Source: Lachnospiraceae bacterium
GTDB taxonomy: Bacteria; Bacillota; Clostridia; Lachnospirales; Lachnospiraceae
Direction of reading: 5' to 3'
Assembly: GCA_030537145.1 (NCBI GenBank)
Contig: JAUNON010000006.1
Location: 10,389-74,388, forward strand
DNA: 64,000 bases
Position numbers and translations under genes: made by a program. Under the pieces are notes generated by a model. That model saw only the letters and a list, made by a program, of their open reading frames with translations, did no database searches and was not told the origin of the DNA. Positions within the stretch are counted from its first letter, which is position 1; each line of letters opens with the position of its first letter. This document shows positions 54,298 through 62,741 of this stretch, piece after piece.

Positions 54298-55747
54298 GGA
54301 TAAAAAAATCTTTTAGTCTTTTTTCGCCTGCGTCATCCAGTATATATTGTTCTTTAATTTTTCCATCTTCTATATGTATTACATGGTCGCACGATGATAT
54401 CAGAAACTCATAATCATGGGTAATCACAAAAATATAAACGCCTTGCGCTTTTAAACCCTGAAGCAATTTTGATGTCTGCACCATATGAGAAAAGTCCAAC
54501 CCAGAGGTAGGCTCATCAAACACAAGGATTTTCTTATCTCCAAAAACTGCCGCTGCTATTGCAACACGCTGTTTCTGTCCGCCGGAAAGTGTCATTGGAT
54601 GCCGTTCCCGTAATTTTTCAATGTCCATTTGCTTCAATACTCCTTCCAGTTTTGAAAGGGAAGGATTCTTTACGCCCAATGTAATTTCTTCCGCAACACT
54701 ATCCGTAAAAAGCTGATGATTCACTTCCTGCATAACCATATAGCTGTAAGAAATTCGTTTTTTTGCATCTGCCTTTACACCGTCAAAGAAGAGGTTCCCC
54801 TTCCGCTTTTCAAATATACCGCATAAGACAGAAACAAATGTTGATTTTCCTGCGCCATTTCTGCCTATTACTGCATAAATTCCTCCTGCTTTAAAATCTG
54901 CCTTTTCTATATCTAATGCGCGCTCTTTTTTATAATAAAATTTTACATTCCGAAAATGAATGCAATGCTCCGATGAAAGAGATTTCTGTCTGGCAGATTG
55001 AAATTTTTCAAGCTCCACAGGGCGTATACCTGTTTTTATTCGTTGCTCAAACGAAAGCTCTGATAAATCCTGCATAGAATATTGTGCGGCAATCCTGCCC
55101 TCTTCTATGTATATGGCTCTGTCCGCAATATCCTTTAGATACCATATGCGGTGTTCTGCTAATACAATCGTCTTTCCCTGTGCTTTTAAAAACGCTAAAA
55201 TCATTTTCAGATCCTGGACAGAAAAAAAGTCAAGATTAGAGGATGGCTCATCCAAAATATAAACTTCCGGATCCAGGGCATATATACTGGCAAATGCAAT
55301 TTTCTGTTTCTCGCCGCCTGACAACTGAAAAATGTTCCTGTCAAGCAATGATTCAAGCTTTAAATCTCCGGCCGCTTTCTTTACCCTCTCCCGAATCAGT
55401 TCAGGACTCATGCCATGATTTTCACATCCGAAAGCAATTTCACTTGTGGTATTCACTGTGTAGAACTGTGTTTTCGGATTCTGAAAAACCGTTCCTACTT
55501 TTTTAGAAATTTCATACATGGGCGCTTTCACAGGGTCAATACCATTTATGTTAATGCTTCCTGTCAAATGACCGCTGTAATACTCTGGAATCATTCCATT
55601 AAGCAGACGTGTAATGGTGGTCTTTCCGCACCCGCTTTTCCCACAAAGCAGAACACATTCCCCCCTCTTTATGGACAGGCTTATATTTTTCAGACTGTCA
55701 TAACCTGAATCTTCATAGGAAAAGGTAACATTTTTTATTTCTATCAT
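54293..55747 (-). CDS. Fused two-domain ECF ATPase (EcfA1-EcfA2-like)
   Basis: 484 residues with two ABC ATPase domains. The first has Walker A LLCGKSGCGKTT, signature LSGGEKQK and Walker B VYILDEPSSNLD. The second has VIGRNGAGKST, LSGGQKQR and ILVFDEPTSGLD. This drives an energy-coupling-factor transporter. Its start (55747) overlaps the EcfT stop by 4 bp. Upstream frame extension is EcfT sequence. Last gene of the operon. Confidence 0.93.
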   Translation of the reverse strand: MIEIKNVTFSYEDSGYDSLKNISLSIKRGECVLLCGKSGCGKTTITRLLNGMIPEYYSGHLTGSININGIDPVKAPMYEISKKVGTVFQNPKTQFYTVNTTSEIAFGCENHGMSPELIRERVKKAAGDLKLESLLDRNIFQLSGGEKQKIAFASIYALDPEVYILDEPSSNLDFFSVQDLKMILAFLKAQGKTIVLAEHRIWYLKDIADRAIYIEEGRIAAQYSMQDLSELSFEQRIKTGIRPVELEKFQSARQKSLSSEHCIHFRNVKFYYKKERALDIEKADFKAGGIYAVIGRNGAGKSTFVSVLCGIFEKRKGNLFFDGVKADAKKRISYSYMVMQEVNHQLFTDSVAEEITLGVKNPSLSKLEGVLKQMDIEKLRERHPMTLSGGQKQRVAIAAAVFGDKKILVFDEPTSGLDFSHMVQTSKLLQGLKAQGVYIFVITHDYEFLISSCDHVIHIEDGKIKEQYILDDAGEKRLKDFFIP

Positions 55748-56493
55748 AACGGATACCCCCATGCCTTTAAAAAGCATACTGCCGCAAAAAATAGCATTGT
55801 CAGGAAGAGAAAAATACAATCATACACCTGAAAGCAAACTTCCTTCATACAAGTATGCTGATTTGGATCATCCAGTCCCCGGCAAAGTGCCGCCGCTGAT
55901 AATTCGTCACTTATATTTAATGTTGCAATAAACATTGGTACAAGAAGATGCTCCATGGTCTGTACCGGGGATATGATAAGATTTCTGAGCCTAAACTCGA
56001 TCCCCCGCATCTTCATTGCATTCTGAATAGCATTCCATTCTTCTTTCAAAGTTGGAAAGCAGCGGAAAATGACGGAAGATGTGACAATAACCTCCTGCGG
56101 CATTTTTATTTTCCACATAGCGGCTACAAATTCACTGACCTCTGTAGATGTTACGAGCCATTTTGCAAGCATAAAGCAGGGCAGCACCTTCCTTACACAA
56201 ACTGCAACAAAATGAATAAGTGTAATTACGAACATATCCATGTAGGGGGTAATGATGTGTTCTGTCACTGCGAACAGAAAAAACGCCGTTGTAAATTTTA
56301 ATGCGCTCTTGCTCTGTCCCCCAAGCGCAACGATGAGGGCGCAGAACAAGATAACGCAGGATTCATAGAATAAGGAATGCCCCATAAACAGAAGAATATC
56401 TAATAAAATCAATAGCATAATTTTGGTGCGGGGGTCAAATCTATTCCGGTTCTTTTGGCAGCTACAGCAAAAAGCGTTCTCTGACTGTTTCAT
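55744..56493 (-). CDS. ECF transporter T component (EcfT/CbiQ-like)
   Basis: 249 residues, four to five membrane helices, beginning RFDPRTKIMLLILLDILLFMG, the family's N-terminal helix. The coupling helix region AMKMRGIEFRLRN (A-R-G-like motif: MRGIE) contacts the ATPases. The start overlaps the S component stop (ATGA). Together with 54293 and 56490 it makes a complete ECF set. Confidence 0.9.
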   Translation of the reverse strand: MKQSENAFCCSCQKNRNRFDPRTKIMLLILLDILLFMGHSLFYESCVILFCALIVALGGQSKSALKFTTAFFLFAVTEHIITPYMDMFVITLIHFVAVCVRKVLPCFMLAKWLVTSTEVSEFVAAMWKIKMPQEVIVTSSVIFRCFPTLKEEWNAIQNAMKMRGIEFRLRNLIISPVQTMEHLLVPMFIATLNISDELSAAALCRGLDDPNQHTCMKEVCFQVYDCIFLFLTMLFFAAVCFLKAWGYPL

Positions 56494-57086
56494 AAAACGC
56501 CTGCTTTTTCCAAATGCTTACTCAACACTTTTTGGGTAAATACAGAGCCAAGCAAAGAACAAAGCATTGTCGCAATAATTATAACCGGCAGTACCCACCA
56601 TGGCGTTAATGCCCGTAATGCATCGCAAAACTCCTGACTCATTCCACGCTCAAAGGTATCCTGAAAGAAGTAGTCGCGCATTACCCAAATTGGAATAAAA
56701 CCTCCAAACAAATTTAACGAGAAAAACATATGGCTGACGCTATTCCATCTAAAGCTTTTATAATTTCCTTTTCCCGCAATAAGCGCAGCAACAATTCCTG
56801 CCGGTATTGCAACCAGCGGCGCAATCGGAATATGTCCTGAAGCAATCAAAAGCAGACTTGGAAGAAACGCTGCAATTAAAATAGAGATCCATGACGGGGA
56901 TTTCGTCAGCATCATGTGGTATGTAGGGGCCGCAAGCAACGCAACAGCTTCAGGCATCAGTACAAAAAGTACCGCCACAGGCATTGTAATTGCTCCGACA
57001 ATAAAATAAGTGACAAGATACAGTGCAATAAATACGCCTGCTGAAATTGCCCCCCGTGATGATTTTGTTTTTCTTGTGTTTTCCAT
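56490..57086 (-). CDS. MptD-family ECF S component
   Basis: 198 residues, about six membrane helices (GVFIALYLVTYFIVGAI, LMPEAVALLAAPTYHMML and others). The sequence resembles the Trep_Strep/MptD group of putative substrate-binding S components. ATG at 57086 has AAGGAGG upstream. Tightly coupled to EcfT. Substrate of this group is uncertain. Confidence 0.85.
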   Translation of the reverse strand: MENTRKTKSSRGAISAGVFIALYLVTYFIVGAITMPVAVLFVLMPEAVALLAAPTYHMMLTKSPSWISILIAAFLPSLLLIASGHIPIAPLVAIPAGIVAALIAGKGNYKSFRWNSVSHMFFSLNLFGGFIPIWVMRDYFFQDTFERGMSQEFCDALRALTPWWVLPVIIIATMLCSLLGSVFTQKVLSKHLEKAGVL

Positions 57087-57111
57087 TTTGGAATCCTCCT
57101 TCATAATTTTT

Positions 57112-58842
57112 TTAATTTATTTTCCAGCCCTCGGTAGACGTCTGCAAATTCCATAGCTTCGCATACAATCCATTGCGGGATAGAAGTTCCTTATGGGTTC
57201 CCTGTTCGACAATTCTTCCTTTATCAAAAACGAGAATATTATCTGCGAAAATAATTGTTTTCAATTTGTGGGCAATTACTACGACCGTCCTTCCTTTGAT
57301 CAGACGGCTGATTGCCTGCTGTATTTCCGCTTCATTTTCTGGGTCAAGAGAAGAAGTTGCTTCATCTAAAAAGATAACGGGCGCATCCTTTAACACAGCT
57401 CTCGCTATGGAGATACGCTGCTTCTCACCACCTGAAAGAGTCGAGCCTCCTTCTCCGACCATTGTGTGAAATCCCTGCGGCATCCGCATAATAAAGTCAT
57501 AACAATTTGCAAGGCGGGCTGCGTTTTCGATTTCCTCCTGCGTTGCATTGTCACGCCCATATCGAATATTATTTGCAACCGTATCCTGAAACAGATACAC
57601 ATCTTGAAATACCATTGATATTCGTTTCATCAGTTTGTCCGGCTCAATTTCTTTCTCATCTACACCGCCAAATAAAACCTTTCCTGTGGCTGGGTCATAA
57701 AATCGTGCCGCCAGCTTCAGCATCGTACTTTTTCCAGAGCCAGACAGTCCGACAAGAGCTGTCATTGTATCCGGTTTGAATGCTGCGGTTATGTCATGAA
57801 GCACTTCTTTTGTGCCATAGCCAAAGGTAACATGATGAAATGCAATGTCATGCGTATTTGGAGCGTCTTTCTTTCCATCCATAGCCGGCTCTTCAAGCAA
57901 ACGGCTGATTCGTTCTCCTGCCATGCCGCACATGATTAATTCCGCATAATTCATGATTGCCACGGAAAGAGGGTCAAACACACGGGCGCCAATCAATAAA
58001 AACATGGCAAATTCCGGTATCTCAAGTGTTCCCCCGCCTATTAAAAGCACACCGGCTATAGTCATAAGCGGCAGCCCTAATCGCAGGAATGCAGTAGAAA
58101 CAAGATTCAGAGGAGCGATCCTACCCTCAAGTCTGATACAAGCGTCACGATAATCCGTACACGCTGATTTTAGCTTGCCGAAATTTTCTCCCTGAATATT
58201 GTAGGCTTTCATAATTCTCATGCCGTATAAATATTCTTGAAGCTTGCTTGCCTGTTCTACCCTTGCTGCGGAAAGGCGAGTATCCAGTTTTCGTTCCAGA
58301 TTACGCATACCAAGCATAATAAAGACCGCAACCGGAAATCCCAAAAACATAGCGGTTCCCATTCGCCAGTCGGCGATTATCATAGCGGCAGACGCAGCCA
58401 CCGCAACAATCACACCGCTAACGATCTGCGGCAGAATATGTGTCATTGCCGATTCTGTTTTAGAAAAGTCATTCATCATCGTATTGCCAATTTCACCGGA
58501 AGATTTCCCCATCAATACGCCCAATGGCAATTCCCGAATATGTTCTGCTAATTTCACACGTCCATCGGCAGATGTCATATAACCGTCACGATATGTAATC
58601 TTGCAGGCTATGTCCTCTAAAAGATAGGTAATTACAAAGCAGATAAGCATTCCGCCCCAAGAAAGCCATAGATAGAAATCGTTTAAATTTCCCGTTATAA
58701 AATAATCGTATATTTGACGGATAATATAAGCCATACACAAAAACGGAAGTAAATTTGATAAATTCGCTAACACATTCGAGAGAATCGGTTTTACCAGCCT
58801 TTTCGGTTCATTACAGGTAATTGCATAAAATAATTTTTTCAT
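57112..58842 (-). CDS. Exporter-fold ABC half-transporter (second subunit)
   Basis: 576 residues: six-helix membrane domain (about 1-310) fused to an ATPase domain. Walker A ALVGLSGSGKST, Q-loop MVFQDVYLF, signature LSGGEKQR, Walker B VIFLDEATSSLD and H-loop VVIAHK are intact, so the site is active. The start at 58842 shares ATGA with the end of the preceding ABC gene and has AAGGAGG 10 bases upstream. Probable heterodimer partner of the 58839 gene. Confidence 0.94.
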   Translation of the reverse strand: MKKLFYAITCNEPKRLVKPILSNVLANLSNLLPFLCMAYIIRQIYDYFITGNLNDFYLWLSWGGMLICFVITYLLEDIACKITYRDGYMTSADGRVKLAEHIRELPLGVLMGKSSGEIGNTMMNDFSKTESAMTHILPQIVSGVIVAVAASAAMIIADWRMGTAMFLGFPVAVFIMLGMRNLERKLDTRLSAARVEQASKLQEYLYGMRIMKAYNIQGENFGKLKSACTDYRDACIRLEGRIAPLNLVSTAFLRLGLPLMTIAGVLLIGGGTLEIPEFAMFLLIGARVFDPLSVAIMNYAELIMCGMAGERISRLLEEPAMDGKKDAPNTHDIAFHHVTFGYGTKEVLHDITAAFKPDTMTALVGLSGSGKSTMLKLAARFYDPATGKVLFGGVDEKEIEPDKLMKRISMVFQDVYLFQDTVANNIRYGRDNATQEEIENAARLANCYDFIMRMPQGFHTMVGEGGSTLSGGEKQRISIARAVLKDAPVIFLDEATSSLDPENEAEIQQAISRLIKGRTVVVIAHKLKTIIFADNILVFDKGRIVEQGTHKELLSRNGLYAKLWNLQTSTEGWKIN

Positions 58843-60650
58843 TGTACGGAAACCTCCTTCCCCTGTTCCATGCGCCAATTAGCAGATTCCATACCCGCCT
58901 TCCACATTGCTGCGTATCTTTTATTTTTCCGCATCAGTTGTTCGTGTGTGCCTGCTTCTGCTATTTTCCCATCTTCTACAACCAGTATTTGATTTGCATT
59001 ACAAATAGTCGTCAATCTGTGGGCAATCATAATAACTGTTTTATGCTTGATAAGCTCCGTCAGTGCAAGCTGCATTTCATGCTCATTTTCTGCATCCGCA
59101 TAGGCGCTGGCTTCATCTAAAATCAAGATTGGCGCATTCTTCAAAATTGCTCTTGCGATGGATACCCGCTGCATTTCGCCGCCAGATAGATGGACGCCGC
59201 CATCCCCGATTTTTGTCTGATACCCCTCTGGAAGCGACCGAATAAAATCATGGCACTGCGCCGCCATCGCAGCCTTTTCTACCTGTTCTTTTGTTGCATC
59301 AGGCTTTCCCAATACGATATTATTGTATATTGTATCTGATAAAAGATAACTTTCCTGAAACACAAAGGACATCTGTTCCATTAAATCAGCCTGACGAATT
59401 TCCCTGATATCAATTCCTCCAATCTTTATGCTGCCATCGGTAACATCCCAAAATCTCGGTATCAGTTCCGCTATTGTAGATTTTCCTGCCCCTGACGCTC
59501 CTACTAAAGCTGTAATTTCACCCTGCTGCGCCGTAAAAGAGACTCCGTCAAGAATAGTTTTTCCATTTTCATCATAGGAAAAGCGGACATTCGAGAAAGC
59601 AACATCATGTTTTTCAGGTATTTTACATTCCGCCGCTTCCTGCAAAGGAGCTTCATTCAATATGGCCTCTACACGTTTCACCCCTTCTGTAATGATATTC
59701 ATGTTCTCCGAAAATCCCCTTAGCTTTAAAACCGGCGTTGCCGCCGCAGGAGCCAATATCAGGAAAAATAAGTAAGTAATCACAAATGAGAGGTCCTGCG
59801 GGTTTTTCAAAAACAGAAGTAAACCTATGGGTACAATAAAAGTTGCAACCGATAATACAAACATCCGGAAACGCACAAAACCGGGGCGGATGACCTCCGT
59901 CATCTTTGTTGTGAAATCTCTGTAACTGATAATATCATCATAAAACTGCCGAAAAGATCTCACTGTCTGACCGAAGATTTTGATAGACGGCATCCCCTTT
60001 ACATATTGAATGGAAGAAGAGCTGATTTTCTCCAACGCGTCAAAATTTTGCTGTACGCCGCCGCTTTTCATAATCTTAATCATAACAGTAAACTGGCATA
60101 CGAAACCTACGGCAAGCGGTATTAAACAGGCAAGCGCTAACCATACATTCTCCGTAAACATTACAATGAACATTGCCATCAGCATGACAACCGTACTTAC
60201 AAGATCGGGAAGCTGATGTGCCAAAAAGCCCTCTATCTGTTCCACATCGGCATCTAATATCTGCTTGATTTTACCCACTGAATTGTTCGACACATATCCC
60301 ATCGGTAATTTCCCAATATGTTCTGCTGCCTTTAATCTCACGCCGCAAATCACACAATAAGCAAATGTATGGGCTTTCATACCGCCCAGGTATGTAGCTA
60401 AATATCCCGCCAGAAGTCCGGCAAGCCCGTAAACAGCAAGACGGATAAGCAGCTCTGTATTAATAGCTTCTCCCGTAACTGTATGCTTTAGTAACTCTGC
60501 CATCACACGATAGACAGACCAGAATGGAATAAGCTGGCATAATGTTCCGATAACAGATAGCACAATGCTGGAAATCAAGGCAGTGTTTTTCTCCCCTGAT
60601 AGTTCTATCAGTCTTGCCATTCCCTGTTTTCTCTTCTCTTTTTGTTTCAT
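58839..60650 (-). CDS. Exporter-fold ABC half-transporter (first subunit)
   Basis: 603 residues with a membrane domain (about 1-320) and an ATPase with Walker A ALVGASGAGKST, signature LSGGEMQR, Walker B ILILDEASAYAD and H-loop MIAHR. The last Walker B residue pair is EA, with the catalytic Glu retained. The ATG at 60650 follows AGAGGAA; upstream frame lacks support and holds a hairpin. The pair could be an exporter, or import siderophores as do YbtPQ and IrtAB. Confidence 0.93.
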   Translation of the reverse strand: MKQKEKRKQGMARLIELSGEKNTALISSIVLSVIGTLCQLIPFWSVYRVMAELLKHTVTGEAINTELLIRLAVYGLAGLLAGYLATYLGGMKAHTFAYCVICGVRLKAAEHIGKLPMGYVSNNSVGKIKQILDADVEQIEGFLAHQLPDLVSTVVMLMAMFIVMFTENVWLALACLIPLAVGFVCQFTVMIKIMKSGGVQQNFDALEKISSSSIQYVKGMPSIKIFGQTVRSFRQFYDDIISYRDFTTKMTEVIRPGFVRFRMFVLSVATFIVPIGLLLFLKNPQDLSFVITYLFFLILAPAAATPVLKLRGFSENMNIITEGVKRVEAILNEAPLQEAAECKIPEKHDVAFSNVRFSYDENGKTILDGVSFTAQQGEITALVGASGAGKSTIAELIPRFWDVTDGSIKIGGIDIREIRQADLMEQMSFVFQESYLLSDTIYNNIVLGKPDATKEQVEKAAMAAQCHDFIRSLPEGYQTKIGDGGVHLSGGEMQRVSIARAILKNAPILILDEASAYADAENEHEMQLALTELIKHKTVIMIAHRLTTICNANQILVVEDGKIAEAGTHEQLMRKNKRYAAMWKAGMESANWRMEQGKEVSVQ

Positions 60651-60716
60651 TTTTGGAATTCCTCTCTTTCCTTCTCTTTTTGTTTCAGACCGAGTTCGTT
60701 CTGTACCCCGAAAACG

Positions 60717-60760
60717 CCACAACGAGAATGTCCTTTCGGAACATTCCCGTTGTAATGTGG
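60717..60760 (-). promoter_or_regulatory. Hairpin in the leader between the TetR gene and the ABC operon
   Basis: CCAC-ACGAGAATGTCC and GGAACATTCCCGT-GTGG form a long stem with a 4-base loop. No U-tract follows. It may be a processing site or attenuator separating regulator and transporter expression. Confidence 0.45.
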
Positions 60761-60782
60761 TATCCATATGTACTTTTCGAAG

Positions 60783-61394
60783 TTAATGAAAAAATTTGTC
60801 TGTCACTTTCAAAATATCTTCCATTTCATATTCCGTGCTGTTCTTTGTAAATTTACCGTTATATATCATTCCCCAACAGCCATATAAAATGAATACTGCC
60901 TGCGCCTCTGCGTTTTCTTCCGTAACGCCTAATGTATTTTTTATTTTCCCTTCTCTGATTCCCTGCATCATAAATTTGGCATAAGGCTTTACCATTCGGT
61001 TTAACATTTGTACTAAATCCCAAAGCTTATATGATGCATCGGAAATCGAAGTATCTGCCTTCGGGTCGAAGCGTTCTGCATAACCCTTGATATCCTCTAC
61101 GATCATACTTCGGAAAATACTTAATTTTTCATCAAAAGGAACCGTATCATCTTCAATAACTTTACATTTCCGCTCAAGGCGTTCGGAAATATACGCTTCC
61201 ATAGCCGCAATGTAAATATCCTGTTTCGACTTAAAGTAATAATAAAACATTCCCGGCGCACCGCCTACTACATCTAAAATATCCCGCACGGAAACCGCTT
61301 CATATCCTCTTTCAGCGAATAACTGGGCGGCAATATCGATCAATTCTTTTTTTCTTACCTCTGGCTTTTTACTATTCTTTTTCAGCTTACTCAC
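60783..61394 (-). CDS. TetR/AcrR-family regulator of the ECF-ABC operon
   Basis: 203 residues. The HTH is KELIDIAAQLFAERGYEAVSVRDILDVVGGAPGMFYYYFKSK, complete and typical. The C-terminal ligand domain is family-specific and not informative. The start is GTG at 61394 with AAGGA close by; no internal Met would preserve the HTH. First gene of the operon, 132 bp before the ABC genes, so it likely represses itself and the transporters. Ligand unknown. Confidence 0.9.
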   Translation of the reverse strand: MSKLKKNSKKPEVRKKELIDIAAQLFAERGYEAVSVRDILDVVGGAPGMFYYYFKSKQDIYIAAMEAYISERLERKCKVIEDDTVPFDEKLSIFRSMIVEDIKGYAERFDPKADTSISDASYKLWDLVQMLNRMVKPYAKFMMQGIREGKIKNTLGVTEENAEAQAVFILYGCWGMIYNGKFTKNSTEYEMEDILKVTDKFFH

Positions 61395-61402
61395 TTCCTT
61401 AG

Positions 61403-61424
61403 ATAGTTAGAAATAGCTAACTAT
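61403..61424. promoter_or_regulatory. Inverted repeat, likely TetR operator
   Basis: ATAGTTAG (61403-61410) and CTAACTAT (61417-61424) flank AAATAG: an 8-bp perfect palindrome between the promoter and the TetR start codon. Confidence 0.65.
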
Positions 61425-61441
61425 GTATTTTAAGATTTGCC

Positions 61442-61457
61442 CGTTCATTATAGAACG
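61442..61457. promoter_or_regulatory. Second inverted repeat in the TetR leader
   Basis: CGTTC (61442-61446) and GAACG (61453-61457) flank ATTATA, which reads TATAAT on the minus strand. It could be an operator centred on an alternative -10. Confidence 0.4.
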
Positions 61458-61471
61458 AGCGTCTGTCTATT

Positions 61472-61499
61472 ATTATATTTGTTTTTTTCTTTCTGTCAA
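61472..61499 (-). promoter_or_regulatory. Promoter of the TetR-ABC-ECF operon
   Basis: TTGACA (61494-61499) and TATAAT (61472-61477) on the minus strand are spaced 16 bp. The predicted start is just upstream of the inverted repeats. Confidence 0.75.
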
Positions 61500-61549
61500 G
61501 TACCCGCAATCATTTTTGTTAAAATTTTGTTAATTGGAAGCTAATGCAC

Positions 61550-61583
61550 AAAAGCCAGAGAGATCCACTCCTTTCTGGCTTTT
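61550..61583. terminator. Bidirectional terminator
   Basis: AAAAGCCAGA (61550-61559) pairs perfectly with TCTGGCTTTT (61574-61583). On either strand it ends in T-rich sequence. It closes the methyltransferase/permease-remnant unit upstream. Confidence 0.75.
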
Positions 61584-61631
61584 ATTCCTCAGAGTTTGCT
61601 TAATTGAACTTTAGAATTAAGACCAGGATAA

Positions 61632-61904
61632 TCAGTCAAGCATAATCTCTTTAACAGATAACTTTTCCATTTTCTTTGTGTATGCAAACATAATTGTTTC
61701 GTACAAAATGAAAAAAGCAGCTAAAGTAATGAGCATAACGGGGATATCGAAGCGGTATTCGGGAACGCCTTCTATATCCTTAAAGACGATCGTTACCATG
61801 ACTTTTAACAACACATATTGGTAGATCGTTCCCAATCCAAATCCAAAATATGCCCACGGACGATTTACGGAAAATCGTATAAACCGGAAGTTTCCGGCGT
61901 CATT
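61632..61904 (-). pseudogene. C-terminal remnant of a permease
   Basis: The frame is open from a stop at 61905-61907 to TAA-like end at 61632, with no start of its own before residue 30. The deduced tail shows basic FRFIRFSVNRPWAYFGFG, a membrane segment VMLITLAAFFILYETIMFAY and ending LSVKEIMLD, resembling the last helix of FtsX/BceB-type ABC permeases. It overlaps the methyltransferase stop by a few bases. An internal ATG at about 61835 could express 67 residues, but the permease itself is lost. Confidence 0.55.
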
Positions 61905-62649
61905 TCACTGCCCTGGTAGCAATATAACTGGGAATATTCATTTGGTGCAGCCTCCCGCTGCCGTTTGTATCTTCATACAAATCTGTTAATCGAAATCCCG
62001 CTTCAAGCTGGCCTCCTAATTGTTCTCCTAATGTATGAGAAAACTGCACCCCGGCATTCTCCCGCTCTAGCTGTTTCATCTGCTCAGGATTTTTTAAAGG
62101 ATTAAACGGCAATGTATTTACCACTTCTTTTTCTTCGTCACTAGCAAATAGAAAATTTATTCCGTTATCCATTCCTGCAAGAAGTATCCCCGTATGCTTC
62201 AATACACGGTAACACTCTTTCCATATCGGCTTTACTTCCTCTACATAGCAGTTTGCTACGGGATGAAAAATAATATCGAAATGCTCATCCTCAAAGGGCA
62301 GCCTTTTCGTCATGTCGCCTCTGATGATTTCAATACGATACTGCTCTCTTTGAGCGACTATTCTTTCACTTTTTATCTGCTCTTCAGAATAATCGAATAC
62401 TGTACAGATCGCACCTAAAGCAGCAAAAACTGGCATCTGCTGTCCCCCGCCGCTTGCTAATCCTAATATTTTTTTATCCTTTAATTCTCCGAACCATTCA
62501 TGTGGAACATATTTTGTCGGAGTCAGCTTTACATTCCATATTCCCCTTTGTGCTGCTTCATATATGGAATGATCGATTGGTTTTCCCCATTCCCATCCTT
62601 CTCTGATCCAACTATCAATAATTTTTGCGTTCATATCCTGATATGACAT
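61900..62649 (-). CDS. Class I SAM-dependent methyltransferase
   Basis: 249 residues. Motif I ILGLASGGGQQMPVFAALGA near 60-79, motif II TVFDYSEEQ, and a post-motif IIRGDMTKRLPFEDEHFDIIFH are clear. An N-terminal segment with WGKPIDHSIY precedes. Substrate unknown; the type methylates small molecules or lipids in many Firmicutes. TTGGAGG precedes the ATG. Stands between the lactonase gene and the permease remnant, in AT-rich surroundings like the ECF operon. Confidence 0.88.
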   Translation of the reverse strand: MSYQDMNAKIIDSWIREGWEWGKPIDHSIYEAAQRGIWNVKLTPTKYVPHEWFGELKDKKILGLASGGGQQMPVFAALGAICTVFDYSEEQIKSERIVAQREQYRIEIIRGDMTKRLPFEDEHFDIIFHPVANCYVEEVKPIWKECYRVLKHTGILLAGMDNGINFLFASDEEKEVVNTLPFNPLKNPEQMKQLERENAGVQFSHTLGEQLGGQLEAGFRLTDLYEDTNGSGRLHQMNIPSYIATRAVK

Positions 62650-62741
62650 CGTATCCCTCCAAATTCCGCTTTGACTCCATATTTGTCTCCGACATGACTG
62701 CCTTCGGCGCTATGGCCCGGACGGGCATCTGCCCTGCATTT

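Noticed and set aside
61632..61835. 67-codon frame as an intact small membrane protein
   Set aside because: The frame continues upstream without a start into permease-like sequence, which fits a truncated remnant better.
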